Of a stretch of DNA of 64,000 nucleotides, positions 54,971 through 63,930 are shown in pieces. The DNA comes from Variovorax ginsengisoli (GTDB lineage Bacteria > Pseudomonadota > Gammaproteobacteria > Burkholderiales > Burkholderiaceae_C), in NCBI RefSeq assembly GCF_030486595.1, contig NZ_JAUJZH010000016.1, positions 62,001 to 126,000 on the forward strand, given 5' to 3'. The stretch's first letter is position 1, and each line of letters begins with the position of its first letter. A program made the translations under genes and the position numbers. The notes under the pieces are model-generated. The model saw only the letters and a program-made list of their open reading frames with translations. It had not been told where the DNA came from and did not search any database.

Positions 54971-55515
54971 TTGAGCATGCAGCGCTGCGCGCGCGCCAGG
55001 AAGTGCGCGAGCGGCGGCGTGGGGCAGTCGGCTTCCTTGGCGAGGTCGTCCCACAAGCGCAGCCGGACCGCCTCGGCGGCATGGGGCTGGCCGATGAAGC
55101 GCTCGGCCTGGTCGGCGGAGAAGACGCCGCCCTGCAGTTCGAGGCTGCGCTTCGAGTCGGCCGACAGGCCGGCCCAGTAGTGCTCGCGGGTGGCGCAGAG
55201 GTAGCGCTTGGCATCCACGTGCCACTGGATCGGCGTCAGCACCCGGTCGCTGAACACGCCGCGCAGGAAGGGCAGGGCGTAGTACTGGTGCAGGTCGTCG
55301 ATGCCGCGCAGGCTGGGCGATTCACCCTGCTCGTTGAGCAGGTGGCCAAGGTCGTGCAGCAGCGCCGCCGTGACCAGTTCGTCGTCGGCGCCGTCGCGTT
55401 CGGCACGCAGCGCGGTCTGCAGCGCATGCTCGAGCTGGGTGACCGGCTCGCCGCTGTACTGCTCGCCGCCACGGCGCGCGAACAGGGTCTCGATATCTTC
55501 CAGGTTCAATGCCAC
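54967..55515 (-). CDS. phnZ: PhnZ-like HD-domain phosphonate oxygenase
   Basis: A 182-aa HD-superfamily protein with the metal site YSGEPVTQLEHALQ and ALLHDLGHLL, and a later His (IQWHVDAKRYL). PhnZ is a mixed-valent di-iron oxygenase that cleaves 2-amino-1-hydroxyethylphosphonate to glycine and phosphate. Here its usual partner PhnY is absent. The context (GntR regulator, PhnX, flavoenzyme) strongly supports a phosphonate role, while the exact substrate is inferred. Confidence 0.78.
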   Translation of the reverse strand: MALNLEDIETLFARRGGEQYSGEPVTQLEHALQTALRAERDGADDELVTAALLHDLGHLLNEQGESPSLRGIDDLHQYYALPFLRGVFSDRVLTPIQWHVDAKRYLCATREHYWAGLSADSKRSLELQGGVFSADQAERFIGQPHAAEAVRLRLWDDLAKEADCPTPPLAHFLARAQRCMLK

Positions 55516-55524
55516 AGGGTTTCC

Positions 55525-56217
55525 TCAAGCTGGGATCTTGCTCTTCTCGTGGTTGCGCAGGGTGCGTTCGCGGCTGTTCATCACGTGCTGGTACATCGCC
55601 CGGCCCGCGGCCTCGGCATCGCCCGCGGCGATCGCCTTGACGATCTGGCGGTGCTCGCGTGCAGAGACGATCATCGATTCGCCGGTGAGGTTCTTGCGCC
55701 GGAACAGCGACAGCTCCTTGATCAACTTGCGGTAGGTGGCGACCAGCTTGGCATTGCCCGCCAGGGCCAGCAGCCGATCGTGGAACTGCAGGTTGACCCG
55801 ATGGTAGTCGGGCGCGTTGCCGGCCTTGGCCGAGCGGTCCATCGCATCGGCAAGCTGGCGCAGCTCGCGCACCTCGGCCGGCCGGAGAGTCTGGGCGAGC
55901 TTGCGCCCGACATACAGGTCCATGGCGGCACGGACCTCGAAGATCTCGAGTGCTTCCTCGATCGGTACGTCGCGCACGAAGACGCCGCGGTTCTTCTCGG
56001 TGCGCACCAGCCCGGCCTCCTCGAGCATCCGGAAGGCCTCGCGCACGGGCCCGCGAGAAACCCCGAGCGGGTCGGCCAACGCGGCTTCGGTGAGCTTTTC
56101 ACCGGGGCCGATCTCGCCGTCCAGGATCATGCGTTCGATCTCGGCCTGCACCAGGTTGGCGAGCGAGTTGCCCCGCAGTTGTGCGATGGCATCCCGGGTC
56201 GAGAGCGTCGGGGACAT
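55525..56217 (-). CDS. phnR: GntR/FadR-family regulator of phosphonate use
   Basis: A 230-aa regulator. The N-terminal winged helix (about 20-85) contains LTEAALADPLGVSRGPVREA. The C-terminal FCD helical domain has metal-binding-type residues in FEVRAAMDLY, NLQFHDRLL and AREHRQIVKAI. It is divergent from the FAD oxidoreductase, with a palindromic site between them. The name phnR is by context. Confidence 0.85.
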   Translation of the reverse strand: MSPTLSTRDAIAQLRGNSLANLVQAEIERMILDGEIGPGEKLTEAALADPLGVSRGPVREAFRMLEEAGLVRTEKNRGVFVRDVPIEEALEIFEVRAAMDLYVGRKLAQTLRPAEVRELRQLADAMDRSAKAGNAPDYHRVNLQFHDRLLALAGNAKLVATYRKLIKELSLFRRKNLTGESMIVSAREHRQIVKAIAAGDAEAAGRAMYQHVMNSRERTLRNHEKSKIPA

Positions 56218-56240
56218 GCTTCGATCGTAGGTCACACCTT

Positions 56241-56260
56241 GCAGATTGTCTACGATTTGC
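56241..56260. promoter_or_regulatory. Putative GntR operator
   Basis: GCAGATTGTCTACGATTTGC, an imperfect palindrome (14 of 20 positions symmetric) whose core GT-N2-AC matches the FadR-type half-site pattern. It is 24 bp upstream of the GntR start and in the shared control region with the FAD gene at 56395. Confidence 0.5.
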
Positions 56261-56394
56261 AATATCGGATTCCAGATCTCCGACCGCCGCGTCGACGCTT
56301 GTCACATTGCTGTATTTCGCGCTTGGCAGACTCGTCGATCGGCGCACCCAGGCTTGGCGCGCGCCTGCGCGCTGAGCGCATCCACGAAGGCTCC

Positions 56395-57522
56395 ATGACA
56401 GACACCTCCACCCATTTCGACCTCGTGGTCGTCGGCGCCGGCATCGTCGGCCTGGCCCACGCCTACACCGCCGCGCGGCGCGGACTCAAGGTCTGCGTGG
56501 TCGAGCGCGACGCGGCCTGCGTCGGCGCCTCGATTCGCAATTTCGGCTTCATCACCGTGACCGGGCAGGGCGCCGGCGACACCTGGCGCCGGGCCCGGCG
56601 GGCGCGCGAGATCTGGGGCGAGATCGCCCCTGCTGCGGGCATCGAGGCCCTGCACCACGGGCTCTGGCTGACGGCCTTCCGGCCGCAGGCGCTGGAAGTC
56701 CTGAAGGAGTTCATGGCCACGCCGATGGGCGAGGGCTGCGAGCTGCTCGAGGTCGCCGAGGCGGCCTTGCGGGCGCCGGTGCTGCGCCTCGACGGCGCCC
56801 ACGGCGTGCTCTATAGCCCGCACGAGATGCGGGTCGAGTCGCGCACCGCGATCGGGCTGATGGCGCGCTGGCTGGCCGAGGCCATGGGCGTGGTGTTCCG
56901 TTTCGGCGAGGCCGTCCTGGAAGTGGCGGCGCCGCGCGTTCGCACCGCGCGCGCCGTGCTGCACGGCGAGCGGGTCGCAGTCTGCACCAACACCGATCTC
57001 AACGGCCTGTTCGCCGAGCGATTGGCGCCGCACGGGCTGCAGCTGTGCCAGTTGCACATGCTGCGGGTGCAGCCCGAGCCGGGCTTCAGGCTGCCCGGCT
57101 CGGTGATGGCCGACCTGAGCCTGGTGCGCTATCACGGCTACAGCAAGCTGCCGGCCGCGGCCGCCCTGCTCGAGCAGTTTCGCCGGGAGGAGGCCGAGTC
57201 GCTCGCCAGCGGCATCCACCTGATCGTGGTGCAGAGCGCCGACGGCTCGCTGGTGGTCGGCGATTCGCACCACTATGGCGCCGCGCCCGGACCCTTTGCC
57301 GACCAGCGTGTCGACGAGCTGATCCTCGAACACCTGCATCGCGCGCTGCAGCTCCGGCAGGCCCGCGTGAGCGAACGCTGGGTCGGACTCTATCCCTCGT
57401 CGGCCAGCACCGATTGCCTGATCGACGCCCCTGACGATGCCACGCGGCTGGTGCTGGTCACCAGCGGCACCGGCGCCAGTACCGCCTTCGGCATCGCCGA
57501 GGACGTGTTCGCGCGCTGGTAG
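56395..57522 (+). CDS. Phosphonate-associated FAD-dependent amine oxidoreductase
   Basis: A 375-aa DAO-family flavoprotein. The FAD-binding Rossmann motif is VVVGAGIVGLAHAYTAARRG, with the ribose-binding Glu in VVERD. IRNFGFI and a C-terminal TSGTGASTAFGIAEDVF complete the family pattern. This corresponds, from memory, to the TIGR03364 group found beside phosphonate genes. It likely oxidises an aminoethylphosphonate to phosphonoacetaldehyde, feeding PhnX 25 bp downstream. Glycine-oxidase-like activity is the main alternative. Confidence 0.82.
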   Translation: MTDTSTHFDLVVVGAGIVGLAHAYTAARRGLKVCVVERDAACVGASIRNFGFITVTGQGAGDTWRRARRAREIWGEIAPAAGIEALHHGLWLTAFRPQALEVLKEFMATPMGEGCELLEVAEAALRAPVLRLDGAHGVLYSPHEMRVESRTAIGLMARWLAEAMGVVFRFGEAVLEVAAPRVRTARAVLHGERVAVCTNTDLNGLFAERLAPHGLQLCQLHMLRVQPEPGFRLPGSVMADLSLVRYHGYSKLPAAAALLEQFRREEAESLASGIHLIVVQSADGSLVVGDSHHYGAAPGPFADQRVDELILEHLHRALQLRQARVSERWVGLYPSSASTDCLIDAPDDATRLVLVTSGTGASTAFGIAEDVFARW

Positions 57523-57547
57523 GCCATTCGCCGAAACAAAAGAGACC

Positions 57548-58363
57548 ATGACTTCTTCCGCATCCAGCCTCCGCGCCGTCGTCTTCGACTGGGCCGGCAC
57601 CATCATCGATTTCGGCTCCTGCGCCCCGATGGGCGCCTTCGTGAAACTGTTCAGCCAGTTCGACATCGCGATCACGATCGAGGATGCACGCGGGCCGATG
57701 GGCGTCGCCAAGTGGGACCACATCAAGGCGCTGGGTTCGCTGCCGCATGTCGCGGCCCAATGGGCCGAACGCCACGGCAAGCCTTTCAGCGATGCCGACG
57801 TCGACCGGCTCTACGAGATCTTCACGCCGATGAATGCGGCCATCGTGGCCGACTTCGCCGACTTCATCCCGGGCGCCGTCGAGGTGGTCGACACCCTGCG
57901 CGCGCGCGGCCTGAGGATCGGTTCGACCACCGGCTACAACCGCCCGATCATGGACATCGTGACCCCGATCGCGGCCGCCGGCGGCTACGTGCCTGACAAC
58001 CTGGTGTGCGCCGGCGACCTCGCCGCGGGCCGGCCGAGCCCGTTGATGATGTATCGCACCTTCGCCGATCTCGGCGTCTGGCCGCCGTCCACGGTCGTCA
58101 AGGTGGACGACACCGGCGTCGGCATCGAAGAGGGCGTGAACGCCGGCACCTGGACCGTCGGGCTGGCCGTCAGCGGCAACGCGGTCGGCCTGCCGCTGGC
58201 CGACTGGCAGGCCCTCGACCCCGGCCGGCAGCAGGAACTGCGTGCCGCGGCCACGGCCAGGCTGAAGGCCTCGGGCGCGCACTACGTGGTCGACAGCGTG
58301 GCCGACCTGCTGCCAGTGCTGGACGCCATCGAAGCCAGGCTGGGACAGGGCCTCTCGCCCTGA
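57548..58363 (+). CDS. phnX: Phosphonoacetaldehyde hydrolase (phosphonatase)
   Basis: A 271-aa HAD-superfamily enzyme that breaks the C-P bond of phosphonoacetaldehyde to acetaldehyde and phosphate. The nucleophile is Asp14 in VVFDWAGTIID. The Schiff-base Lys55 lies in PMGVAKWDHIKAL, a feature specific to PhnX. The loop TTGYNRPIMD and the acidic motif VKVDDTGVGI are present. All catalytic residues are intact. Confidence 0.95.
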   Translation: MTSSASSLRAVVFDWAGTIIDFGSCAPMGAFVKLFSQFDIAITIEDARGPMGVAKWDHIKALGSLPHVAAQWAERHGKPFSDADVDRLYEIFTPMNAAIVADFADFIPGAVEVVDTLRARGLRIGSTTGYNRPIMDIVTPIAAAGGYVPDNLVCAGDLAAGRPSPLMMYRTFADLGVWPPSTVVKVDDTGVGIEEGVNAGTWTVGLAVSGNAVGLPLADWQALDPGRQQELRAAATARLKASGAHYVVDSVADLLPVLDAIEARLGQGLSP

Positions 58364-58365
58364 GC

Positions 58366-59208
58366 TCAGTCGCCCAGGTCCGGGCGCTCGCGCAAGAAAC
58401 GCGCGAAGCGCGGCAGCCCGCTCGGGTTGGTGCCGTTGTAGCGGTAGCTCACCCAACTGCCGATCGCCGGCGGCTTCTCGCGTTCGGCGTCGCTGAAGCC
58501 GGTGCCGAGCTTGAAGCGCTTGCCGTCCTCGGTCTCGACCCACATCGCGCCCATCCGGCCCGCATGCTTGCCGCGGCCCGGCACATAGGAAACGACCCGC
58601 GCATCGGCGTCCTCGAAGGGCTTGACCTTGACCAGGTCGTTGTTGCGTTCGGCGCGGTAGAGCGACCCGCCGCGGTGCAGCATCAGGCCTTCGCCGCCCA
58701 TGCGCACCGTCTTGTCGAGCAGCGCCTGCAGGTCTTCGTCGGTGGTCGCGCGCAGTTGCGGTACCGCCACGATCCAGGGCGCCTCGGTGATCGGCAGCAG
58801 CTTGCGCAAGGCCGCGAGCCGGGTCGTGAAGTCGCCGGGCGACGCGGGCAGGTCGAACACCATGAAGCGCATCTCGCGCCAGGCGGCATCGACCGGCTTG
58901 TCGCTGCGCGCGGTCGAGACCGCGTGGGCGAAGCGGCCACGACCCGCCCACAGCTCGCCATCCATCGGGATTGCCGGCAGTGCCGCGGTGAACCAGGCCG
59001 GGGCCGCGATCCGCTCGCCGCCGCGGGTCCACAGCTGCTTGCCGTCCCAGTAGCCACGGACACCGTCGTATTTCTCGCTGACCCAGTAGTCCGCCAGCGG
59101 CAAGCCGCGGCGGTACACCTCGGCCAGCATCAACGGCGGCGCCTTGCCGGCCATTGCCGCGGGCGCCAGCAAAGCCAGCGCCGCGAGAACGAAAGCCCGT
59201 CGATCCAT
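58366..59208 (-). CDS. ligE: Periplasmic ATP-dependent DNA ligase, LigE type
   Basis: A 280-aa minimal ATP-dependent DNA ligase. Residues 1-21 form a signal peptide (LALLAPAAMAGKA), predicting a periplasmic location. The adenylated lysine is Lys46 in SEKYDGVRGYW. Motif III-like FMVFDLP, motif IV GGEGLML and motif V LVKVKPF follow, with a C-terminal OB domain. LigE proteins have been proposed to act on incoming DNA in competence or biofilm. It ends 2 bp from the convergent phnX stop. Confidence 0.9.
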   Translation of the reverse strand: MDRRAFVLAALALLAPAAMAGKAPPLMLAEVYRRGLPLADYWVSEKYDGVRGYWDGKQLWTRGGERIAAPAWFTAALPAIPMDGELWAGRGRFAHAVSTARSDKPVDAAWREMRFMVFDLPASPGDFTTRLAALRKLLPITEAPWIVAVPQLRATTDEDLQALLDKTVRMGGEGLMLHRGGSLYRAERNNDLVKVKPFEDADARVVSYVPGRGKHAGRMGAMWVETEDGKRFKLGTGFSDAEREKPPAIGSWVSYRYNGTNPSGLPRFARFLRERPDLGD

Positions 59209-59234
59209 CTTGCGTCTCCGGGCCCGAACTCCCG

Positions 59235-60020
59235 CTAGCCTTCCGACACGCCGCCCACGACCTGGCTGAAGCCGCCGTCGACGTAGGTGATCTCGGCGGT
59301 CACGCCGCTGGCCAGGTCGCTCAGCAGGAAGGCGGCCACGTTGCCGACCTCGTCGATGGTCACGTTGCGGCGCATCGGCGCCACCTTGGAGATCGCCGAC
59401 AAGAGCTTGCCGAAGTCCTTGATGCCGCTGGCCGCCAGCGTCTTGATCGGGCCGGCGCTGATGCCGTTGACGCGCATGCCCTTGGGGCCCAGCGACTCGG
59501 CCAGGTAGCGCACCGAGGCCTCGAGCGAGGCCTTGGCCAGGCCCATGGTGTTGTAGTTGGGCAGCGCACGGATGGCGCCCAGGTAGGTCAGCGTGAGAAG
59601 GGCCGACTTGTCGTTGAGATAGGGCAGGGCCGCCTTGGCCATCGCCGGAAAGCTGTAGGCGCTGATGTCGTGCGCGATCTTGAAGCCTTCGCGCGACAGG
59701 CCCTCGAGGAAGTCGCCGGCGATGGCCTCGCGCGGCGCGAAGCCGATGCTGTGGACGAAGCCGTCGAAGGTGGGCCAGGTCTGCGCCAGGTCGGCGAACA
59801 GCTTCTCGATCTGGGCGTCGTCGCCGACATCGCAGTCGAACACCAGCTTGGAGCCGAAATCGGCCGCGAACTCGGTGATCCGGTCCTTGAAGCGCTCGCC
59901 CACGTAGCTGAAGGCCAGTTCAGCGCCTTGCGCGTGACAGGCCCTGGCGATGCCGTAGGCGATCGAGCGGTTGCTCAGAACGCCCGTGATCAGAAGTTTT
60001 TTGCCGGAAAGAAAGCCCAT
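59235..60020 (-). CDS. fabI: Enoyl-ACP reductase (NADH)
   Basis: A 261-aa short-chain dehydrogenase performing the last step of each fatty acid elongation cycle. The cofactor segment is [15 protein letters not shown]. The FabI active-site pattern Y-x6-K is in [13 protein letters not shown]. The start ATG 60020 is only 37 bp from the divergent peptide-binding protein start. Length and motifs are typical. Confidence 0.95.
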   Translation of the reverse strand: MGFLSGKKLLITGVLSNRSIAYGIARACHAQGAELAFSYVGERFKDRITEFAADFGSKLVFDCDVGDDAQIEKLFADLAQTWPTFDGFVHSIGFAPREAIAGDFLEGLSREGFKIAHDISAYSFPAMAKAALPYLNDKSALLTLTYLGAIRALPNYNTMGLAKASLEASVRYLAESLGPKGMRVNGISAGPIKTLAASGIKDFGKLLSAISKVAPMRRNVTIDEVGNVAAFLLSDLASGVTAEITYVDGGFSQVVGGVSEG

Positions 60021-60057
60021 GGGACGACCTCGTGTAAATCTTGGGCAGAATTCTCGC

Positions 60058-61854
60058 ATGCGAGCCTGGCTTCTTTTCGTGTTGGCGTTGTGGGTCGGTC
60101 CCACCTGGGCGGCGCATGCCTACGCCCAGTTCGGCGACATCAAGTACCCGCCGGGCTTCACCCATTTCGACTACGTCAATCCCCAGGCCCCCAAGGGCGG
60201 GGAGATCCGCATGGTGCCGCCGACGCGGCCGACCAACTTCGACAAGTTCAATCCTTTCACGCTCAAGGGCACGGCGCCGTTCGGCATCGGCGGCCTGATG
60301 TTCGAGAGCCTGCTGACTGGCAATTCGGAGGAGCCGACGACGGCCTACGGCCTCCTCGCCGACGATGTCGAGGTGGCTGCCGACAAGAAATCGGCCACCT
60401 TCAGGATCAACCCCAAGGCCCGCTTCAACGACGGCAGCCCGGTGCTGGCGGCCGACGTGGTCCATTCGTTCACGACGCTCACCGGCAAGCTGGCGGCCCC
60501 CCAGTTCAAGACGATCTACGCCGAAGTCAAAGGCGTCACGGCGGTCGGCGAACGCACCGTGCGCTTCGATTTCAAGAACCCCAACCCCGAGTTGCCGCTG
60601 GTGGTCGGCGGCATGCCGGTGTTCAGCCGGGCCTGGGGCGGCGGCAAGCCTTTCGACCAGATCACCACCGACGTGCCGATCGGCTCGGGCCCCTACAAGC
60701 TGGTCAACCCGCGCATGGGACGGGACATCACCTACACCCGCGATCCGAACTACTGGGGCGCCGACCTGCCGGTGCGCAAGGGCTTCTTCAATTTCGATCG
60801 TGTGACCTACCGCATCTACCTGGACGAGACCGCCAAGTTCGAAGGACTCAAGGCCGGCGAGTTCGACTACATGCGCGAGTTCACTTCGCGCAACTGGGCG
60901 CGGCAGTACAAGGGCAAGCAGTTCGATTCGGGCGAGATCGTGAAGCGGGCCTTCGAGAACAAGAATCCTGGCGATTTCCAGGGCTACGTGTTCAATGCGC
61001 GCAATCCGAAGTTCAAGGACATCCGGGTGCGCCAGGCGATCGGGCTGGCGGTGGACTTCGAATGGCTCAACCGGCAGCTGTTCTATGGGCTGTACAAGCG
61101 GGTCGAGGGCTATTTCCCGAACAGCGAGTTCCATGCCGAAGGCCTGCCGTCGCCCGAAGAACTGGCGCTCCTCGAACCCTTGCGCGACAAGCTGCGGCCC
61201 GAGGTCTTCGGTCCGGCCGTGGTGTCGCCGAGCACGGCGCCGCCGGGCAGCCTGCGCGACAACCTGCGAAAGGCACGCGACTTGCTCGCGCAGGCCGGAT
61301 GGACCTACCGCGACGGCGCCTTGCGCAACGACAAGGGCGAACCGTTTACGATCGAGTTCCTGAACGACCAGCCGTCGCTGATCCGCGTCGCGACGCCGTT
61401 CCAGACCGCGCTGCAGAAGCTCGGCATCCAGATGACCTTCCGCACGGTCGATTTTTCGCTCGCCCAGCAGCGCATGGACAACTTCGATTTCGAGATGACG
61501 ACCGTGCGGCTGCCGGGCAGTACGGCGCCCGGCGGCGAACTGCTCGAGTTGTTCGGCTCCGAGGCGGCCACCACGCCGGGGTCGCGCAACATCTGGGGCA
61601 TTTCCGACCCCGCCGTCGACGCGCTGGTGCAGAAGGTCGTGAGCGCCACGACCCGGCCCGAGCTCAGTGCCGCGATGCGGGCCCTGGACCGCGTGCTGTC
61701 GCATGGCTACTACTCGATCCCGCAGTACTACGGCGGTGCGTTCCTGATCGGCTACCGTCCGAAGCCCTTCGTCCTGCCCGACGTGATTCCGCCCTACTAC
61801 GATGCGGATGGCTGGGCCATGAGCACCTGGTGGGCATCGCCCGCCAACAAATAG
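60058..61854 (+). CDS. yejA: Peptide ABC transporter substrate-binding protein (YejA-like)
   Basis: A 598-aa periplasmic binding protein (family 5, DppA/OppA/YejA). The N-terminal signal peptide ends near WAAHAYA. Conserved text includes [20 protein letters not shown] and [20 protein letters not shown]. The following permease genes are YejB/YejE-like, fitting a microcin C/peptide importer. It starts the operon. Confidence 0.9.
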   Translation: MRAWLLFVLALWVGPTWAAHAYAQFGDIKYPPGFTHFDYVNPQAPKGGEIRMVPPTRPTNFDKFNPFTLKGTAPFGIGGLMFESLLTGNSEEPTTAYGLLADDVEVAADKKSATFRINPKARFNDGSPVLAADVVHSFTTLTGKLAAPQFKTIYAEVKGVTAVGERTVRFDFKNPNPELPLVVGGMPVFSRAWGGGKPFDQITTDVPIGSGPYKLVNPRMGRDITYTRDPNYWGADLPVRKGFFNFDRVTYRIYLDETAKFEGLKAGEFDYMREFTSRNWARQYKGKQFDSGEIVKRAFENKNPGDFQGYVFNARNPKFKDIRVRQAIGLAVDFEWLNRQLFYGLYKRVEGYFPNSEFHAEGLPSPEELALLEPLRDKLRPEVFGPAVVSPSTAPPGSLRDNLRKARDLLAQAGWTYRDGALRNDKGEPFTIEFLNDQPSLIRVATPFQTALQKLGIQMTFRTVDFSLAQQRMDNFDFEMTTVRLPGSTAPGGELLELFGSEAATTPGSRNIWGISDPAVDALVQKVVSATTRPELSAAMRALDRVLSHGYYSIPQYYGGAFLIGYRPKPFVLPDVIPPYYDADGWAMSTWWASPANK

Positions 61855-61861
61855 GAAGGCC

Positions 61862-62896
61862 ATGGCCAGCTACATCCTCAAACGCCTGCTGCTGATGGTG
61901 CCCACGCTGTTCGGCGTGCTGCTGCTGACTTTCGTCGTGATCCAGTTCGTGCCGGGCGGCCCGGTCGAGCAGATGGTGTCCCAGCTGCAGGGGCGCGATT
62001 CCGGCGGCGAGCGCGCGGCCACGAGCGGTGCGGGCTACCGTGGCCGGCAAGGGCTCGATCCGCAGCGCATCGAGGAGATCAAGCAGCTCTACGGCTTCGA
62101 CAAGCCGCCGTTGGCGCGCTTCTGGCAGATGCTGAAGTCCTATGCGCGCTTCGACCTCGGCACCAGCTTCTACCAGCGCAAGGCGGTCTGGGACCTGGTC
62201 AAGGAAAAGATGCCGGTGTCGATCAGCCTCGGGCTCTGGACCTTCTTCATCAGCTACCTGATCGCCGTGCCTCTGGGCGTCGCGAAGGCGGTGCGGGCCG
62301 GCACCCGCTTCGACTTCCTGACCACGCTGGTGGTGTTGGTCGGCTATGCGATCCCTGGCTTCGTGCTCGGCGTCGCGCTGCTCGTGATCTTCGGCGGCCA
62401 GCTGCAGTGGTTCCCGCTGCGCGGCCTGACCTCGCCGAATTGGGAATCGATGGGGTGGGGCGCGCGGATCGTCGACTACCTCTGGCACATCGCGCTGCCG
62501 GTGACGGCGATGGTGCTCGGCAGCTTCGCGGTCACGGCCATGCTGACCAAGAACTCCTTCCTCGAGGAGATCCGCAAGCAGTACGTGCTGACCGCGCGCG
62601 CCAAGGGGCTGAGCGAACGCGACGTGCTGTGGAAGCACGTCTTCCGCAACGCGCTGATCCCGATCGTCACCGGTTTCCCGGCGGCCTTCATCGGCGCCTT
62701 CTTCACGGGCTCGCTGCTGATCGAGACCTTGTTCTCGCTCGACGGCCTGGGCCTGCTGAGCTACGAGAGCGTGATCCGCCGCGACTATCCGGTGGTGCTG
62801 GGCACGCTCTATTTGTTCACATTGATCGGCCTGCTGACCAAGCTGATCAGCGATCTCTGCTACGTGATGGTGGATCCGAGGGTTAAGTTTGACTAG
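61862..62896 (+). CDS. yejB: ABC transporter permease YejB
   Basis: A 344-aa inner-membrane permease with six predicted segments, starting MASYILKRLLLMVPTLFGVL. The periplasmic loop after segment 1 is long, as in YejB, and carries a Gly/Arg-rich stretch. The EAA-type cytoplasmic motif appears at LTARAKGLSERDVLWKHVFR. It begins 7 bp after yejA and overlaps yejE. Confidence 0.92.
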   Translation: MASYILKRLLLMVPTLFGVLLLTFVVIQFVPGGPVEQMVSQLQGRDSGGERAATSGAGYRGRQGLDPQRIEEIKQLYGFDKPPLARFWQMLKSYARFDLGTSFYQRKAVWDLVKEKMPVSISLGLWTFFISYLIAVPLGVAKAVRAGTRFDFLTTLVVLVGYAIPGFVLGVALLVIFGGQLQWFPLRGLTSPNWESMGWGARIVDYLWHIALPVTAMVLGSFAVTAMLTKNSFLEEIRKQYVLTARAKGLSERDVLWKHVFRNALIPIVTGFPAAFIGAFFTGSLLIETLFSLDGLGLLSYESVIRRDYPVVLGTLYLFTLIGLLTKLISDLCYVMVDPRVKFD

Positions 62897-63929
62897 CGGC
62901 GGCGTCACCGTGTCGCCCGGGCGCCGCGCCTGGCTGCGCTTCAGGCGCAACCGCATCGGCTACTGGAGCCTCGTCCTGTTCACGCTGCTGGTGGTGCTCA
63001 GCCTGTTCGCCGAGCTGCTCTCCACCGACAAGCCGCTGGTGGTGCGCTACGACGGCCAGACCTACTTTCCGGTGCTGCGCGACTATTCCGAGAAAACTTT
63101 CGGCGGCGACTTCGAGACCCCGGCCGACTACCTCGACCCGTTCATCCGCGAGCGGATCACCTCGGGCGGCAACTGGGCGGTCTACGCGCCGAATCCCTAC
63201 GGGCCCAAGACGCTCAACTACTTCGCCAAGTCCCCCAATCCGGCGGCGCCTTCGGCCCAGAACCTGCTGGGCAGCGACGACCGTGGCCGGGACCTGCTGG
63301 CGCAGCTGATCTACGGTTTCCGGGTCAGCGTGCTGTTCGCGCTGGCGCTGACGGCGATCGGCACCGTGCTGGGCATCGTCACGGGCGCGGTCCAGGGCTT
63401 CTTCGCCGGCAAGACCGACCTGGCCTTCCAGCGCTTCATCGAGATCTGGGGCTCGATGCCCGAGCTGTACCTGCTGATCATCTTCAGTGCCGTCTTCGCG
63501 CCCAGCGTCGCGCTGCTGCTGATCCTGCTCAGCCTGTTCGGCTGGATGGGCCTGTCGGACTACGTGCGGGCCGAGTTCCTGCGCAACCGGCAGATGGACT
63601 ACGTGCGCGCCGCGCGCGCCCTCGGCGTCGGCAACCTGCAGATCATGTGGAAGCACATCCTCCCCAACAGCATGACGCCGGTCGTCACCTTCCTGCCGTT
63701 TCGCATGAGCGCCGCCATCCTGGCGCTGACCTCGCTCGACTTCCTCGGCCTCGGCGTGCCGCCGGGCACGCCTTCGCTCGGCGAACTGCTGAGCCAGGGC
63801 AAGGCCAACATCGACGCCTGGTGGATCTCGATGTCGACCTTCGGCGTGCTGGTGGTCACCTTGATGCTGCTGACCTTCATGGGCGATGCCTTGCGCGATG
63901 CGCTCGATCCGCGGAAGGCCGACCAATGA
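62889..63929 (+). CDS. yejE: ABC transporter permease YejE
   Basis: A 346-aa partner permease with an N-terminal RRAWLRFRRNRIGYWSLVLF and the long YejE periplasmic insert. The EAA-type loop is VRAARALGVGNLQIMWKHIL. The TTG start at 62889 overlaps yejB; a GTG at 62901 is an alternative. The ATPase gene (yejF) is not seen before the window ends. The next visible reading frame is antisense, so the ATPase may be encoded elsewhere. Confidence 0.9.
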   Translation: MTSGGVTVSPGRRAWLRFRRNRIGYWSLVLFTLLVVLSLFAELLSTDKPLVVRYDGQTYFPVLRDYSEKTFGGDFETPADYLDPFIRERITSGGNWAVYAPNPYGPKTLNYFAKSPNPAAPSAQNLLGSDDRGRDLLAQLIYGFRVSVLFALALTAIGTVLGIVTGAVQGFFAGKTDLAFQRFIEIWGSMPELYLLIIFSAVFAPSVALLLILLSLFGWMGLSDYVRAEFLRNRQMDYVRAARALGVGNLQIMWKHILPNSMTPVVTFLPFRMSAAILALTSLDFLGLGVPPGTPSLGELLSQGKANIDAWWISMSTFGVLVVTLMLLTFMGDALRDALDPRKADQ

Positions 63930-63930
63930 A

